From NCBI RefSeq assembly GCF_020382885.2, contig NC_058508.1, forward strand, positions 4,580,055 through 4,644,054: a stretch of 64,000 nucleotides of DNA, read 5' to 3'. Shown piece by piece: positions 39,001 to 51,203 of this stretch. This stretch comes from Scatophagus argus (taxonomy: Eukaryota > Chordata > Actinopteri > Scatophagidae). The notes below the pieces were generated by a model. It searched no databases. It was not told the DNA's origin and worked only from the letters and a program-made list of their open reading frames with translations. Each line of letters opens with the position of its first letter. Position 1 is the stretch's first letter. Position numbers and translations under genes: made by a program.

Positions 39001-42000
39001 GGTCTATGCAGAGCTTGAAATGCATGTTCACAGTATGGGTTTAGATGGATGAATTTTAGATTAAAATTGATCTTGAAGGCGGCCACAATCTACTTTTAAG
39101 TTGAATTGTCGAGAGTGTGATTTTTATTGTCCTCCTAAAAAACACAGTCCACTTTCTCCAACTTCCACTGTCATAATAGACGTGTATTTGAATTGAGGCC
39201 GATGGTGAAACCAGATGGATTTCCTGGCTTTGCCAATGTCCACTGGTCCATTTAGATCTGAATCATTTCTGTGCTGATGTGAGTGCCCCATTAGGCAGTG
39301 GGTTATCAGTCACTGAATGGTTTTATATGGTGCTTTGGTTATTTGATAATTATGAGAGGCCTTCTCCTGATGATGTCATCTTTCATCACTATTGTCATTT
39401 CTAGCTACCTTAATATCTAAGGTGTTATATTTGTTGCATTGTTTTAGGAGACATGAGTCATATAGTAGATGATTGTAAATGTGATTTTCCTTTGAAAGAA
39501 ATTAATTTAGAAATTGTTTTTTGTGTATTATTTGTGGCGTATATATAATTTAAAGCTGCCACCACGACATGCACATTATAATATATATATACCATCATAC
39601 ACAGTGCAGGTTGCTCTTTGATAAATACTGTTGAAGCCTCCTGTTCATTACCATTCCACATCAAGCAGCAACACTATTGTCATTTCTAGCTACCTATTTG
39701 AGACCAGGTATATAAGCTCTATAATCTCTTTACTCTGCTTTCTGCTTCTTCTTCCCATAGAGAGTCTGGATAATCTCATTGGCAGCATGATGGGGCCCAC
39801 TTGGAGATACGCAAGCTTTCTGTTTGTTTTTGTAAGTGTCTATACAGTGTTTCTTGTCAGGAGCTTGTAGCTCTGACATGGCAAACCTTATGCAAAGAGT
39901 TAAATTACTGTGTTTTATTTTACAGTTAAAACACTATCATGGTAAATAAAAACACAATAAAATACTGGGATTTGATTCTACAGTAAGTTACTCACAAAGG
40001 ATACCAGTTAATTAGTGTGAATTCCTCATTAAGTTTTTTTCTGTATATGTGTCACATGCTGTCCCATTCTACCTAACTGTTTATAATGTGACCTTTAATG
40101 CTGCTGCTACGTTTTTGCCTGCTAGGTATTCCTGATCACAGTCAAGTCTGCCAAACAGGATTGCCTGGACTACTTCAGCTTGAAATACATGGTATATGTT
40201 CAATATTTTTTCATTCAGTTGTTAATTTAGGCTTTTGGTTTTAGCAGGACAACAGCAAAATGAAGACACGAAGGTAAAAATTGAGCCGAGCTCTTTCAGA
40301 GATAAGTCTGCATCGTTTTATGTCAGGGCATCTGCAGCAAGATTAAATGCACTTTCCCACTGGCTTTTATTTGATGCTGCCACTTAAGGTGCTAAAACAA
40401 GAAACTGTCAGATTTCATATGTAGTTGTTCTGAAATAAAGGACCTTTATGGACCTCACAACCTTGACAGTGACTCCATACATACACCAAACTAACAATTT
40501 CTTATTTAGTCTCACAACACTGTCTGTTTGTGGCATCCGATCCCGCGCTCAGTCATTCCTGCTGAATATGTGAATCCTAAAAAAGTTACTTGTAGCTCTG
40601 TCTGTAGTTGGTAGTTCCTCTCCGTTGTTACTCAGGAGGAAATGCTGTACTTCCCTTGGGAAACTAAGTTCAGCTTTGTTCTGTAGTTAATATTTCACAG
40701 CTGGGCAACGTATGAGTAATCAGATCAAGATGTGTTGTGTAGTCAGTCATGACACCCAGTGCGGTGGTGTGGCTCACTGCTTTAATAGCTCTATGCACAC
40801 ACAGACACACACACACACACACACAGACACACCTTTAGATATACAGATACTCGTTAGTCAACTCATTGTTAGTTGTAATCGTTTAGATTTAAAATGGGAT
40901 AAAATGTCAGACTTATAATTTTTCTCCGCATTAACTCAGGGTCAGTGGGTTACACTGTCATACAGACTGTGCCTAAACTGTTTAAAGAAGACAGTTACTG
41001 CAGTCTCCTTATGTCCTCTAATTTAATTCATAACTGTTATTCAACACTAACATCTTATAAAGTCTTCATTTTAAATTGTTATAAAAATTGGTGGCACTCT
41101 AAGAACCCTCTGTGGACCGTATTATTTGGCAGACTGTATTTTAATAACTTTTCTACATCATTTAATCATGATTCAGAACATAACAGTTGTAACAATGATG
41201 TACCATTTCCACCATGTAACTGAAAGCGATTAACAATTAATATCTTCTGTTTGTCTACTTTTCCACTTTCAAGGAAAAATATCTGAGAAACACCACCAAC
41301 ATCTCGCTTGTACAACCTGAGAATCCTAAGGTAACTTACAGAAACAGTGAACTGCTGAGATGCTGTGCCAATGTAAATGCATTTTGTGTCACTGAGGACT
41401 GTTTTATGTGCTCTCCACAATGCAGGATACCATTGAATGTTCTCTGGAGAGGGCCTGTATACAAAGAGAGGACCTACACCATGTTCTCTCTCACTGCTTT
41501 CATAGAGAAGTGAGTAAACAGCACCAACTTTTTACTGTTTTTTTTTTTTTAAACTTGTTGTCATGTTTGCTTTTGTTTTATTGGTAGAGCCCCTTGCAAG
41601 TGAAGTTACATGTTTCACTTTTCTTCTCTTGTTTTAGTGAAGGCCAAACTATTGAGTTTCTGGATCCAATAAATCTGTCATTTGTTTTTCTGTCACAATA
41701 GAGTTTGAATGCAACCAAAAAGTGTGAAGGGAACACTTCTGGTTCTCTCCATTTGTATCCCTTCATGTGCTTGGTGGCAGAAGTTTCCGGTCACACTCCT
41801 GAAGGTATCAATCTGATTTATTGCTCACAATTTAAATAAACTCATCATCAAAGTCTTGTTAAATATTGGAAAAGTCATAATTTCAGTTTCATTCTTTCTT
41901 TCTTTCTTTCTTTGCATCACAGTCTGTGCATACAGTAAGTATACATTTTGTGTGCTGGTATGGGACACGTGTGGGTGTCTGTCTGTACTGTTTGTCCATG

Positions 42001-45000
42001 TCAACATGTGATTGCTGACATAAAGTCAACTTTTTCTGTTTTCAGGTATTCATTTTGATTGAACCACATACTTGTGTCTTATTTTATAGTTTCTTGCTTT
42101 ACCAGTGTATGACCTTCACAAGTAATATTGATTGCATTGTTTTCAGATACTGCATGTGAGCTTTATTCAGAAATAACATCCAGTGGTAAGTGACGCCTTT
42201 TATTTAAAAGGGATAAAGAAATGCATGTTGGTCCTGCACATTTGAATTCCCAGAAATCATGCTTAATTAACTGCCCTTCTTTATTTAGGAAGAGCTTTGC
42301 TTTAAGCCAAATGCCAACAGCAGTGCGCTAATGTTCTCGTAACGACAATGCTAACATGCTAACATGCTAACATTTGCAAACTGAAAATAGTACAGCTGAG
42401 ACTGATAGGGATGTCATTAGCTTTGCAGGTATATAAAACCCAAATATTGGCCAAATTGAAATTTTCATCTAGTGATGGCATCCTATGAAAAGTTAAGGAA
42501 TCGCCAAACTTCACTCTACAGTTGTTGTTGTTGTTGTTGTTGTTGTTGTCAACCTTATGGTGGCACTAGCGCAAAAGACAAAGGACCAGGACAGAACTAA
42601 ATTTAACAACCAAATGTTGTTGAGCTATGTCAGTTCAAACTAAAGAGGTGGTGCTGCCCTTCTGACACTGAAAAAGAAGTTTATTTGAATTTTTTTTATG
42701 GCACTCCAAATGCCAGGATGTAGCATTTCAGTTAAATACAAATAAAGTTAGACTGAAAAAAACAGCAAAGATGTGTAGCATAGATTGCTGTCATAAAGCT
42801 TAATTGTAGGCTACAGAACATACCAGAGGAATGAGACTAATTTGCATCACATTCAACAAAGACATCCAACAACTCCATGACTGACAAAACAAGATGGACA
42901 TACGCCAGTTCCAGTCAAGAGCAGGTTGTTATGATGAAGGGCTATGAAGAACAGCGTATGAAAAATACTTGACCGACAGCAACAGGCAACACTGTTGCTG
43001 CAAATAAGACGAGAGGAATGCTGGCAGAAAATTGCTGATTATGGAATAAATTAATGTATTTAGTTAATATTATCTAATATGATCCTAATATTGTATCAGC
43101 ACTTTGTGCAGCTCTTAAATTTTAAACTTGATACAGCATATTTCAACAATGTAGTCAAGAAGCGAATGTAGACTGCATCTGATACTGTCCCATAATGATG
43201 GATGTGTAGAAATCTCTTTAATTTTGAGCAATTTAAAGTGAAATTAATTTTTATTGATTTAATATTATCTGTGACCCGTCAGTTTTGAATCAGTTATTTA
43301 GTTGCAATAGCAGTAGTTTTAAATGGACTCCAGGAGCAATTCAGGACAAAGAATATAAACGGTATGGATGAGATGCATGTTGCATACAATTAATGTTGCT
43401 GTTGCTGCATTACAAGCGCACGGCTTGGCGAGTTATGGATAGTTTTTGATAAATCGGTGCTCAAATTAAGTGAATAGCAGTGACGACCAGTATTGACTGT
43501 CACAAAATCTTGATTTAGTAGGCTTACTTAACAAAATGCAACACTGCTGTGTAATTTATACACATACTGGTCACAATATAACCCCACTCATGTGTTTAAT
43601 ATCATTGCTATATGTGTTGCCTAATATCTCAACCAAGAGCAATTGGATGCTGCATTTTCAAAGGTTTTATTTATTTATTGATCTGCTGGCAGGATCTTCA
43701 GGCTTCACATACCTCAGCAACCAATTTGTCTTTCTTTGTAATACACCCCTCAGATGGCTTGACCATTAACAGAATTAAAACATATTTGTAACAAATTCAA
43801 CATTTCTGAGTTTCCTGTACCTTTTGATTAACTGTCTGTTCATTACCGACTGGCTGACTTACTGACTGACTGACTGCCTGTCTGCAGTTTACACAACAAC
43901 AACAAGAGCAACCACATTGTCACCAACATCACTGTCAGAAAGATCAACAACATCACTGCCAGAAAGATCAACAACATCACTGCCAGAAAGATCAACAACA
44001 TCACTGCCAGAAAGATCAACAACATCACTGCCAGAAAGATCAACAACATTACTGTCAGAAAGATCAACAACATCGCTGTCAAAAAGATCAACAGCATCAC
44101 TGTCAAAAAGATCAACAGCATCACTGTCACCACCAACAACAACAACAACAGCAACCACATTGTCACCAAGAACAACACTGCCAGAAAGATCAACAACAAC
44201 AGTCATACCAGGCACAGATAGTGAAAGCGATGGTAAGCTCTGCAAATGGAACTTTATGTTATTCTTTTTTTATTTCAAAAAAAGAATTTTACATAAGAAA
44301 ACCCCAAGCAAGTTAGTTAAACTGAGGTTCAACAGACTCCGTTAAGAAAAAATATTCAACTTTGAAAAGAGTTTTATATTTCCCTTCTTTCTCTTTGCAG
44401 TAACCAACAAGATCGTCAAAAACATTTACATTCATTTATCACTGTTTTATGTGTGCATCCAAACCAGTGAATGAAAAACATGAGAACTTCATGACTTTAC
44501 TGACCAAGGCATGATGTATCTAGATCAGAATAAAGTTATGTAACATGTTAGCATTGCCTGCATCCTCTGCTATGCTGAAAGAAAAATGAAACAAGTGTTT
44601 CCTGTCTAATGCGGCGTGTTTGCAATTGTAGTAATGTAAGCGTTTTCATCTTTTCAAAGGTCATACATTGGATAAAATGCAAGAACACGGTAAGTTTGTA
44701 TATTTGGGCTGATACAACTAATGTCAGTTTAGTCTGTGAAATGTCAGATCTTTCAAATCTGTCAGTCTTTGAGGTTTGCAGGATTTTGTCAGTATATTAC
44801 TTGATTAATTTTCTCGTTGTGATGTGATTATTTTGGAAGCCTAAAAAGAGTTAAAACTATTGTTTCTTATTTAACCCGTGTTTTGAAATAACTTATTTTT
44901 AACTGCCTTGTTTTCATTTTTATTAGCTGAAAAGTCATAGTACATATCGACTTAGTTATTAAACATAACAGCACAGTCTCTTCTTCTCTTCTGTGTATTA

Positions 45001-48000
45001 TAAAAACAGACAGGTTGTTAAAAACTTGATATACACTCTGAGTTTGTTTGATATTGCTTTTTTCCCCCATAGACAATAATGATGCAGCCAGCAAAGGTAA
45101 GCTTTTATTCCTTTTCTCATTCCCCGATGTGCACATTTGGGGTGATATGAATATTTCAGAGAGACACAGCTGCTCTGGAAATGGAAATAGTGCTAAAATA
45201 AATTAGAATTTCCAGGTTTTTGATTTTATTTGTCTCACCATAGTTTCCATGTGTGTAGTTTAAACCAGTCTGTACTTGAATTTACATAAATACCTACAAT
45301 GATAACTTATGATACCGCATGATACTGCTATAGCATAATATGATTGCTGAAGTGACTATGGGTAAGAAAATGGGTTGTCATAATGGTTTACAAGCCTCAT
45401 CAATCAACGTCTAGTATCTAACTTAAGTCACATGTAGAATGTTTTATGACTGTTCATATGGTTAATCAGAAAATATCGTGTTAAATATATTGTGTAAATA
45501 TAGTCATAAAGGATCATGAATGCATTATGATACACTAAAAATGCTCACATAACTCATTATAGATGTCGTCTTCATAGAAACTCCAAAACTCCACCAGCAT
45601 TTGTGTTTTGGAAATGAAAAGTGAAAAGTGCTGAGTCACATAGTTACCCTGCCGCTTACACTCATTAGCTCACTGTTTTGTTTGTTGTTTGCTAAATGAC
45701 AAATTACAACAATTGTAACATGACCCTGGAACCCCAAACATTTTCCTATACTGCCTCACCTTATTACTAACCCCATCACTTACTCAAAAGATTGTTAGGT
45801 TAGAAATGTTGGTCTTAATTATCCAGTAAATAATGACAAATAACGGTAATGGTATGTTGTTGAAGTTACCATTAATGGAGGTTTCTTTGATCTTTCCTTA
45901 ACCAGAGCTCACGACCCTCAAGAGATTATTAATGTTATCTGGGTTCCTCAATATTGCCGTGCCACTGACTGTTTACATGTATATGCGCAACAAGAGGAGG
46001 TGGGACTGTGGCCATTCGGTGAGTGTGACCAAATTCTTATTTGCTGTTTGACTGCAATGGTCCATAAAGGGACAGCTTAACAGCCTTGCTGAAGGAATGA
46101 AGGTCCAAGAGCATATACACTGGTATAAAGTGGATATTATGAAGAGAAAAATCTGAGGTCATTTCAGTAACATTTATTGTGACTTGTTAAAGCTTTTATA
46201 CTCTCAATAACTCAACTCAAAATCTCTCATAATTGACTAATCTTGGTGAAACTGGATTATATTTCATGGAGAAAATATTTTCTGGATGTCCCTCTGATGT
46301 CCCCCAGCTGCTCAGCTCCAACTTTCCAGACTAATTGTGGATAACACAGTTAGCTGTGCAGCTGCAGTTATCAGTTCATTAGGCTACAACAAAAGCCATC
46401 TGTTCATTGGGAAACAAGCAGGACGACGTCAAAAAGCATGTTCCGTGTGTATTCAGTGAATAAAAATCCAATTTGTCTTCTTGTATTTCGGAGTGAATGA
46501 GTATATACTTGCACTTTTGCAGACGATGTCAGTTGCATAAAGCAGTGCTTCAGTGTGGCCCAGAACACATTCACGTACACACTGCTAAAAGAATGTGGCC
46601 ACGTATGGCTCAGGCCACCAGCATTGATAAAAAAATAAACCCTTTCTCACACTGCAGATAACAATCTACAACGCAATGTCAATGTTGACATTTTTTGTTT
46701 GTTTTTTTTCAGAGTGAACATTGTTTGTCAATTGGAACTTTTACACAAGCTCAGTGTACTGAGATGAAGGTAAAAAGCTAAATATTCTCATATACTGTGA
46801 ACACAGCCATTTCAACCTGACTCACTCTGATTTCTGATTTCCTAATCATTAAGTATTGATGCTGTTATATACTAGACTCACATTTGTACAGATATGCTAT
46901 TGCAGCCTGAAATCGATTTGATATTTACAGAGCTGTTCCATATCTGACCACCATTTTTATATGTTTCCTAAAACATAGAATGTCAGGATGGTTAATCTGC
47001 GCACAAGATAAATGAAGCAATCCATGTTTGATGTTTGACTACCTCTGTCATTGAGCGAGATCAAAAACATAATAACAGACAAGAAAACTGCAATGAATTA
47101 TTAACAGACAGAAATGAAAGAGGGGAACACTCTGGCATTCTTTTCCATAGAAAAACAGGTTCAAAGGTCAGTAAACTCTGGCCATCTCACCATTTTAGTT
47201 AGAAAAGTTAAAAGTTTGCTTTTTATTGTTAGCACCCAACAGCTACATATTCCTTGAATATTTACCATTTGTGATGATTTAGAACATTTTACCAATCACT
47301 GTAATGGATCAAGTGTATTTCAAGTATCTGCAAAGTTTATTTTTTCACATTGTAATAAAATAAATCAGTGGTAAAACAATGGCCATCTGTAAGGTAGCAC
47401 AGTAAAGCAAATATTGAAGTGTGAAAATATGGTGCAATACACACAAATTGCAGCAAATTGTAAATTGAATTTTAAAAATATTAAAGTAATACACTGAGAC
47501 TGACTAAGCGGTCACATTTAAGAAATAAGAACATAGAAAGCAATCTGTCAAAACATTATATTGTTTGTAGGGTGAGTCAGTGAGGTTATCTGATCCTGGC
47601 TTTCCTCTGGGGAACACACAGCCGCTATTCTCGTTTCAAGTGCCAAATTAGGCTGCGGCTACCAGCTTGAACATGTCCAGCTGTGGAGAAGCACATCCAG
47701 CACAGCTGAACTGATGCCTGTGTTCAACTTATCTGTCTTTCAGTCACAGACACCATCCACAAGAGTGGGGGGAGTAGAGAGTTCACGTTTAATGCAGGTA
47801 ATTATGAATACAAATGCAGAATGTTTAAAATATTGTATAAGAACCTTAAAGCTTTCACTTGCTGACTTAAAGCAGCTCGGTTATGGCTAACATGTTCCAC
47901 TTATTTATTGATTTATTTTTGGATTTCTTCTGTACTTTGGTCTAGCAGTTTTACGTAAAAATCTGGCCCCGTAGCTGCTAGGTGTACCTACAGCTGCGCA

Positions 48001-51000
48001 GGTAGTGTCCAGGTGTCTTGTCTGATCTTGTTTACATTTTATATTGAAGATCAGTGAGAGTGTGATTATTCAATATATTTGCATATGGAAATCCAGAGAT
48101 AAAAACGGGCTACAGTCAACATCTAGACATCATAATAGAATTATTTAGTTATCTCAAGAAGGCCTGGCTCACAGTCTTCATTCCAGTTCGTCCTACAGCT
48201 TTTAGGTGGGGTTGAGGTCAGGGGCCAGTCAAGTTCTTCCACACCAAACTCATCCAGCCATGTCTTTATGAACTTTGCTTTGTGCACTGGGTCACAGTCG
48301 TGCTGGAATAGAAAAGGACCTTTCCCAAACTGTTGGCTCAAAGTTGGAAGTATAGCATTGTACAATATGATTTGGCATGCTGAAGAATTAAGACTTAACT
48401 TCACTGGAATTCAGGGCCCCAGCCCAAAAATAGCCCCATCCTCATAATTCTGTCTATAAAAGACTTTATAAGATCATGAGAGTGGACCAGCACGTACACA
48501 CACTGCTCTGTGGGCTGGGTTTGGGAGTTTAATACTCCTTTATCTTAAATCAGTTTTTCTCATGATAACAAAACTTGTTTTCTTGAGGTAACAAAATAAA
48601 TAAGCTGTGATTTTGAGATAACAGCATTAAAAAGAATTGCAGCTATTCTCAGTTTCCCTGCTATTTCCTTATTGTTTAGTATACAAAACAGCAGATACTA
48701 GCATACTAACGTGAAAACATTACACATTAGCATGTCAACCATTAGAGTACACCATTATCTGGATCTGCTCAACCAACTAAATTATTTTTATACATTATCT
48801 GTAGTTGTAATGGATGGGGCTTTAAGCAAATGTGGGTGGTGCTTAACCAGAGCCAATTCATTTAAACTTAAAATTGATGTGGATTGATCAAAAGTTTCTG
48901 CCTAATCCTAACAACTTCAGTGTTTTTGATCACAAGACTATTTACAGAATAAGTTTTTACATATTTAAATTGAATTTAAATGTCAGCTGCCCAATGAGGA
49001 CATCATAATGAGCACACATTTTGCTTTGGTGATAATCGTTTGGTACATTATCTATTATTGGATAGTCATTTCAGCCAAGTACTCACTCAGCCTCAATTAT
49101 TATAAGCATGTCAGCATTTAGCTCAGTGCTGTGTCTAAGTACAGCCTCATTGAGTTGCTGGTATGGCTGTAGGCTCTCTGTGCACTAAAGGGATAAACAC
49201 CTACCTGTCTCTCTTTGGCACACAGCATCCTGAGTGTGACTCCATCACCACTAATTCAGATGGTAAGAGTGACTGCTGCGCTACTGAAAATGAAATGCCG
49301 CATTAAGGACCTGCTCACAGCAGTGCCTCTGTGTATTCATGATGCAACGCAGCTGTGGGGTGTAACAAAGCATTGAGCCACGAGGATCAGCTTTGCACTG
49401 TTTGAACAAATGTCTTGTCCTGGGCCACACCCTAGGCAGAATAAAGTCTTAAGGGGAAGTTTCACTTGAAATGTGAAGAAGAGTGAGAGTGATGAAGCTG
49501 CAACATGCCAGGCCACATAGCCTTGCTGCATTCTCTAATCAAGACGACCAAACACAAACGCTGATTTGTACAAGCGCAACAAAAGAATATACGGTCTTTG
49601 TATTACATTACTCTATATGAATCCATTATGATCCAGATTTACAAGGGTAAAGTCTGTTTACTCACGTGTTTCTTCATCTGGAACATAACCTCCTGTTCAG
49701 TGTTTCTGTTGAAGTGTCTGTATCTGTAATTAATCTGTAAAAAAAAAAAAAAAAAAGTGCGGCAAAAACCATATGTGTTTGAAAGTTTGTTAGAACAATG
49801 CTGACTGTATGTCTCCAGGAGTAGATTTCAGTAACAGCCATACACAGCAGCAATTGAAGGTGTCTGGGCATGAAAAAGCTTTTACATTTACTGGTAGCTC
49901 AGCTTTTAATTTTTTAACTGTATGCAATGAGTTTGATGAAAGTGCTTAATGTCAACTACAGAAAGTGTGAGTGTGAGTATTATTATTATAACAGTGTTGA
50001 AACTACCTTGCAGCTGCACTGTTAACATTTGTTTAGTCTGTTGTCACATTACAGTGAGATCTAATATAGCATAAAAATATAATAGCATGTAATAGTCATG
50101 AAAAAGCAACATTTAATTTTGTGTTATATTCCATCTGTCCTGCATTATATTTATAATGTCAGACTTTTCATAGTGTCTTTTATTTAGTGTGATACGTTGG
50201 TTTGTACTTTTTATTAAGTCAGTCGGTTTATTTATGGTGCTTTTCACAGGGCTGTCACAGTGTCAGTAGCTAGGATTAATTTACTATATACGATGTGCAG
50301 ACTGAAGTATGAGGAAGGTGAGCTTCCCTGGAGGCAGAATCTCATTGTGCGACTTTATTCTCAGTGGGTGGCTCCAAGGTCACAAATGAAATAATCAGAG
50401 AACTATTTAAATTCCACATAAGTTAAAATTGGCCAGCTTCTACTCTAAGACTCCATGCTTTGAGGTTTTGAATCATCATCCATTGCAAATATTCCATCAG
50501 ACCATTAAGATTCAAACTTTGGAAGAGAAGATTATTGTTTATTTATCATTTTTTCAGCATGTAAAATGGATTGTACTCCATCCTGTTGTCAATAATTTGA
50601 GCTGTGCTTGGTCTCTCTTTGTCTTATTTAACGCCTTTTGTTTGTAATGTATTTTGTAATATATTGTAAGAATTAAATGTATTTTTATTACTGGTTAAGC
50701 ATGCTATGTACAAAATTATGTTACTATAGCGTCTCTCAGGCTATTCTGATAACATAATTTTTGGTGAGTAGACAAAAGAGACACACCAGATAAAAGTCAG
50801 TGTTTCTTTCACTTTAATCTTTCATGCACTTAAGTGTCTTTTTGATGCTAACAATGGAAGTTACCAAAGTCAGAAAAGCCTTATTGTCATAATAGTTCCT
50901 GTGCATGTACCTGACAGCTCAACAAATAAAATCATTCCGTTCTGATGTCCCTTGTTTGTCAAATAGAGCTTCACAACTTCATTTATTGGTTGGTTTCCTT

Positions 51001-51203
51001 AATACACCAAATACTATATTTTTATTTTGATAAAAATATCGGCCAGACATTTCACCCACACAGATAGGAGATGTCAGACCAAAATAAACCACAGCTGGAT
51101 ATCTCTCGTAGTCACTCCCCTCTCCCACTTCCACCTGTCACTGTCTCTTTTGTCTATAGAGGATGAGGCAAGACTAGTAGCTGAGGTTAGGGTGATTATA
51201 TGA
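35733..51203 (+). CDS. Unrecognised type I membrane glycoprotein with mucin-like stalk (complete model)
   Basis: Coding exons: 35733-35766, 39761-39831, 40126-40191, 41274-41330, 41426-41509, 41702-41804, 41923-41934, 42147-42185, 43888-44232, 44660-44689, 45073-45096, 45906-46018, 46713-46769, 47744-47797, 49226-49262, 51160-51203. All phases join, giving 389 residues. Residues 26-41 are a hydrophobic signal (WRYASFLFVFVFLITV) after a long n-region; Met21/22 are alternative starts. The ectodomain, about 45-155, has eight cysteines and N-glycosylation sites at Asn63, 66, 107 and 115. The Ser/Thr stalk is about 156-270. One transmembrane helix, about 297-315, is followed by RNKRR. The tail has no tyrosine and ends SDEDEARLVAEVRVII. 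I do not recognise the family. Short in-phase exons, the ISRE and the CPT1C-PIH1D1 position suggest an immune ligand or receptor, possibly FLT3LG-like, but clear residue similarity to FLT3LG, CSF1 or KITLG is lacking. The first exon and the microexon are the least certain parts. Confidence 0.62.
35961..36000. repeat. (GT)n microsatellite
   Basis: Long GT tract within the first intron of the membrane-protein gene. Confidence 0.9.
36249..36977 (+). repeat. Duplicated segment, upstream copy split by a 460-bp insert
   Basis: Two blocks (about 36249-36364 and 36814-36977) match, in order, a continuous segment at about 39406-39671. The intervening sequence is bounded by the 11-bp direct repeat AAATTGTTTTT at 36354-36364 and 36814-36824. 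Confidence 0.85.
37577..38219 (-). mobile_element. Non-autonomous Tc1-like element, family B, with terminal inverted repeats
   Basis: Left end TACACTAGATGGATAAAA and right end TTTTGCCCATATAGTGTA are inverted repeats. Minus-strand frames retain pieces of Tc1/mariner transposase, heavily broken. A 21-base C run lies at 37741-37761, and a LINE tail is inserted near the left end. It is in intron 1 of the membrane-protein gene. Confidence 0.75.
37638..37700 (+). repeat. Non-LTR 3' tail nested in the Tc1-like element
   Basis: TTGTACAATGACAATAAAGG followed by repeats of CTGATT interrupts sequence that is continuous in related copies, with GATGA on both sides as a possible target duplication. It resembles a short 5'-truncated LINE or SINE end. 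Confidence 0.55.
39387..39695 (+). repeat. Duplicated segment, downstream copy, between 24-bp direct repeats
   Basis: A 24-bp sequence (39387-39410, starting CACTATTGTC and ending CTACCT) is repeated perfectly at 39672-39695. Between them lies the copy of the 36.25-36.98 kb segment without the 460-bp insert. The right repeat ends 65 bp before coding exon 2. Confidence 0.85.
40798..40828. repeat. (CA)n microsatellite
   Basis: Imperfect CA tract in the intron after coding exon 3 of the membrane-protein gene. Confidence 0.85.
41923..41934 (+). other. 12-nt microexon candidate of the membrane-protein gene
   Basis: TCTGTGCATACA lies between CATCACAG and GTAAGT. It keeps the reading frame (phase 1 on both sides) and adds V-C-A-Y, giving an eighth ectodomain cysteine. 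Skipping it also stays in frame, so it may be an alternative exon. Confidence 0.5.
42519..42549. repeat. (GTT)n microsatellite
   Basis: About ten TTG/GTT units in the intron before the stalk exon. Confidence 0.85.
43888..44232 (+). repeat. Mucin-like stalk exon built on a 24-bp coding minisatellite
   Basis: A 345-nt exon with CTGCAG acceptor and GTAAGC donor, phase 1 on both sides. About eight 24-bp units (43927-44130) encode TSLPERST-like octapeptides. The central units are nearly identical and the later ones change to SLSKRSTA. A Thr-rich segment and TTVIPGTDSESD follow. The composition fits an O-glycosylated stalk. Because the period is a multiple of three, both minus-strand frames also stay open. 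Confidence 0.8.
44401..44474 (+). CDS. Alternative terminal exon candidate, isoform without the membrane helix
   Basis: A strong acceptor (pyrimidine tract then TTTGCAG, 44400) follows the stalk exon. Read in phase it adds 24 residues starting VTNKIVKN and ending QTSE before TGA at 44472-44474. AATAAA follows at 44529-44534. No good donor is seen. Transcripts ending here would lack the transmembrane helix and tail. The new end includes a short hydrophobic run (IYIHLSLFYVCI), so secretion is likely but not certain. Confidence 0.5.
44529..44534 (+). terminator. Intronic poly(A) signal AATAAA
   Basis: Lies 55 nt after the stop codon of the alternative terminal exon, upstream of the exons that encode the membrane helix. 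Confidence 0.45.
46019..51159 (+). other. 3' introns of the membrane-protein gene
   Basis: Apart from coding exons at 46713-46769, 47744-47797 and 49226-49262 and a Tc1-like fragment, the sequence is AT-rich. An A-run lies at about 49739-49757. No other gene is supported. Confidence 0.5.
48155..48445 (-). mobile_element. Internal fragment of Tc1-like element, family B
   Basis: The minus strand encodes FGKGPFLFQHDCDPVHKAKF and [14 protein letters not shown], typical of the catalytic C-terminal part of a Tc1/mariner transposase. It is truncated on both sides with no inverted repeats. Confidence 0.8.

Noticed and set aside
43843..44245. Two overlapping 118-residue minus-strand frames (VMLLIFLA-type and SDVVDLSG-type repeats)
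   Set aside because: They are mirror images of the 24-bp minisatellite in the + strand stalk exon. The period is divisible by three, so all frames stay open.
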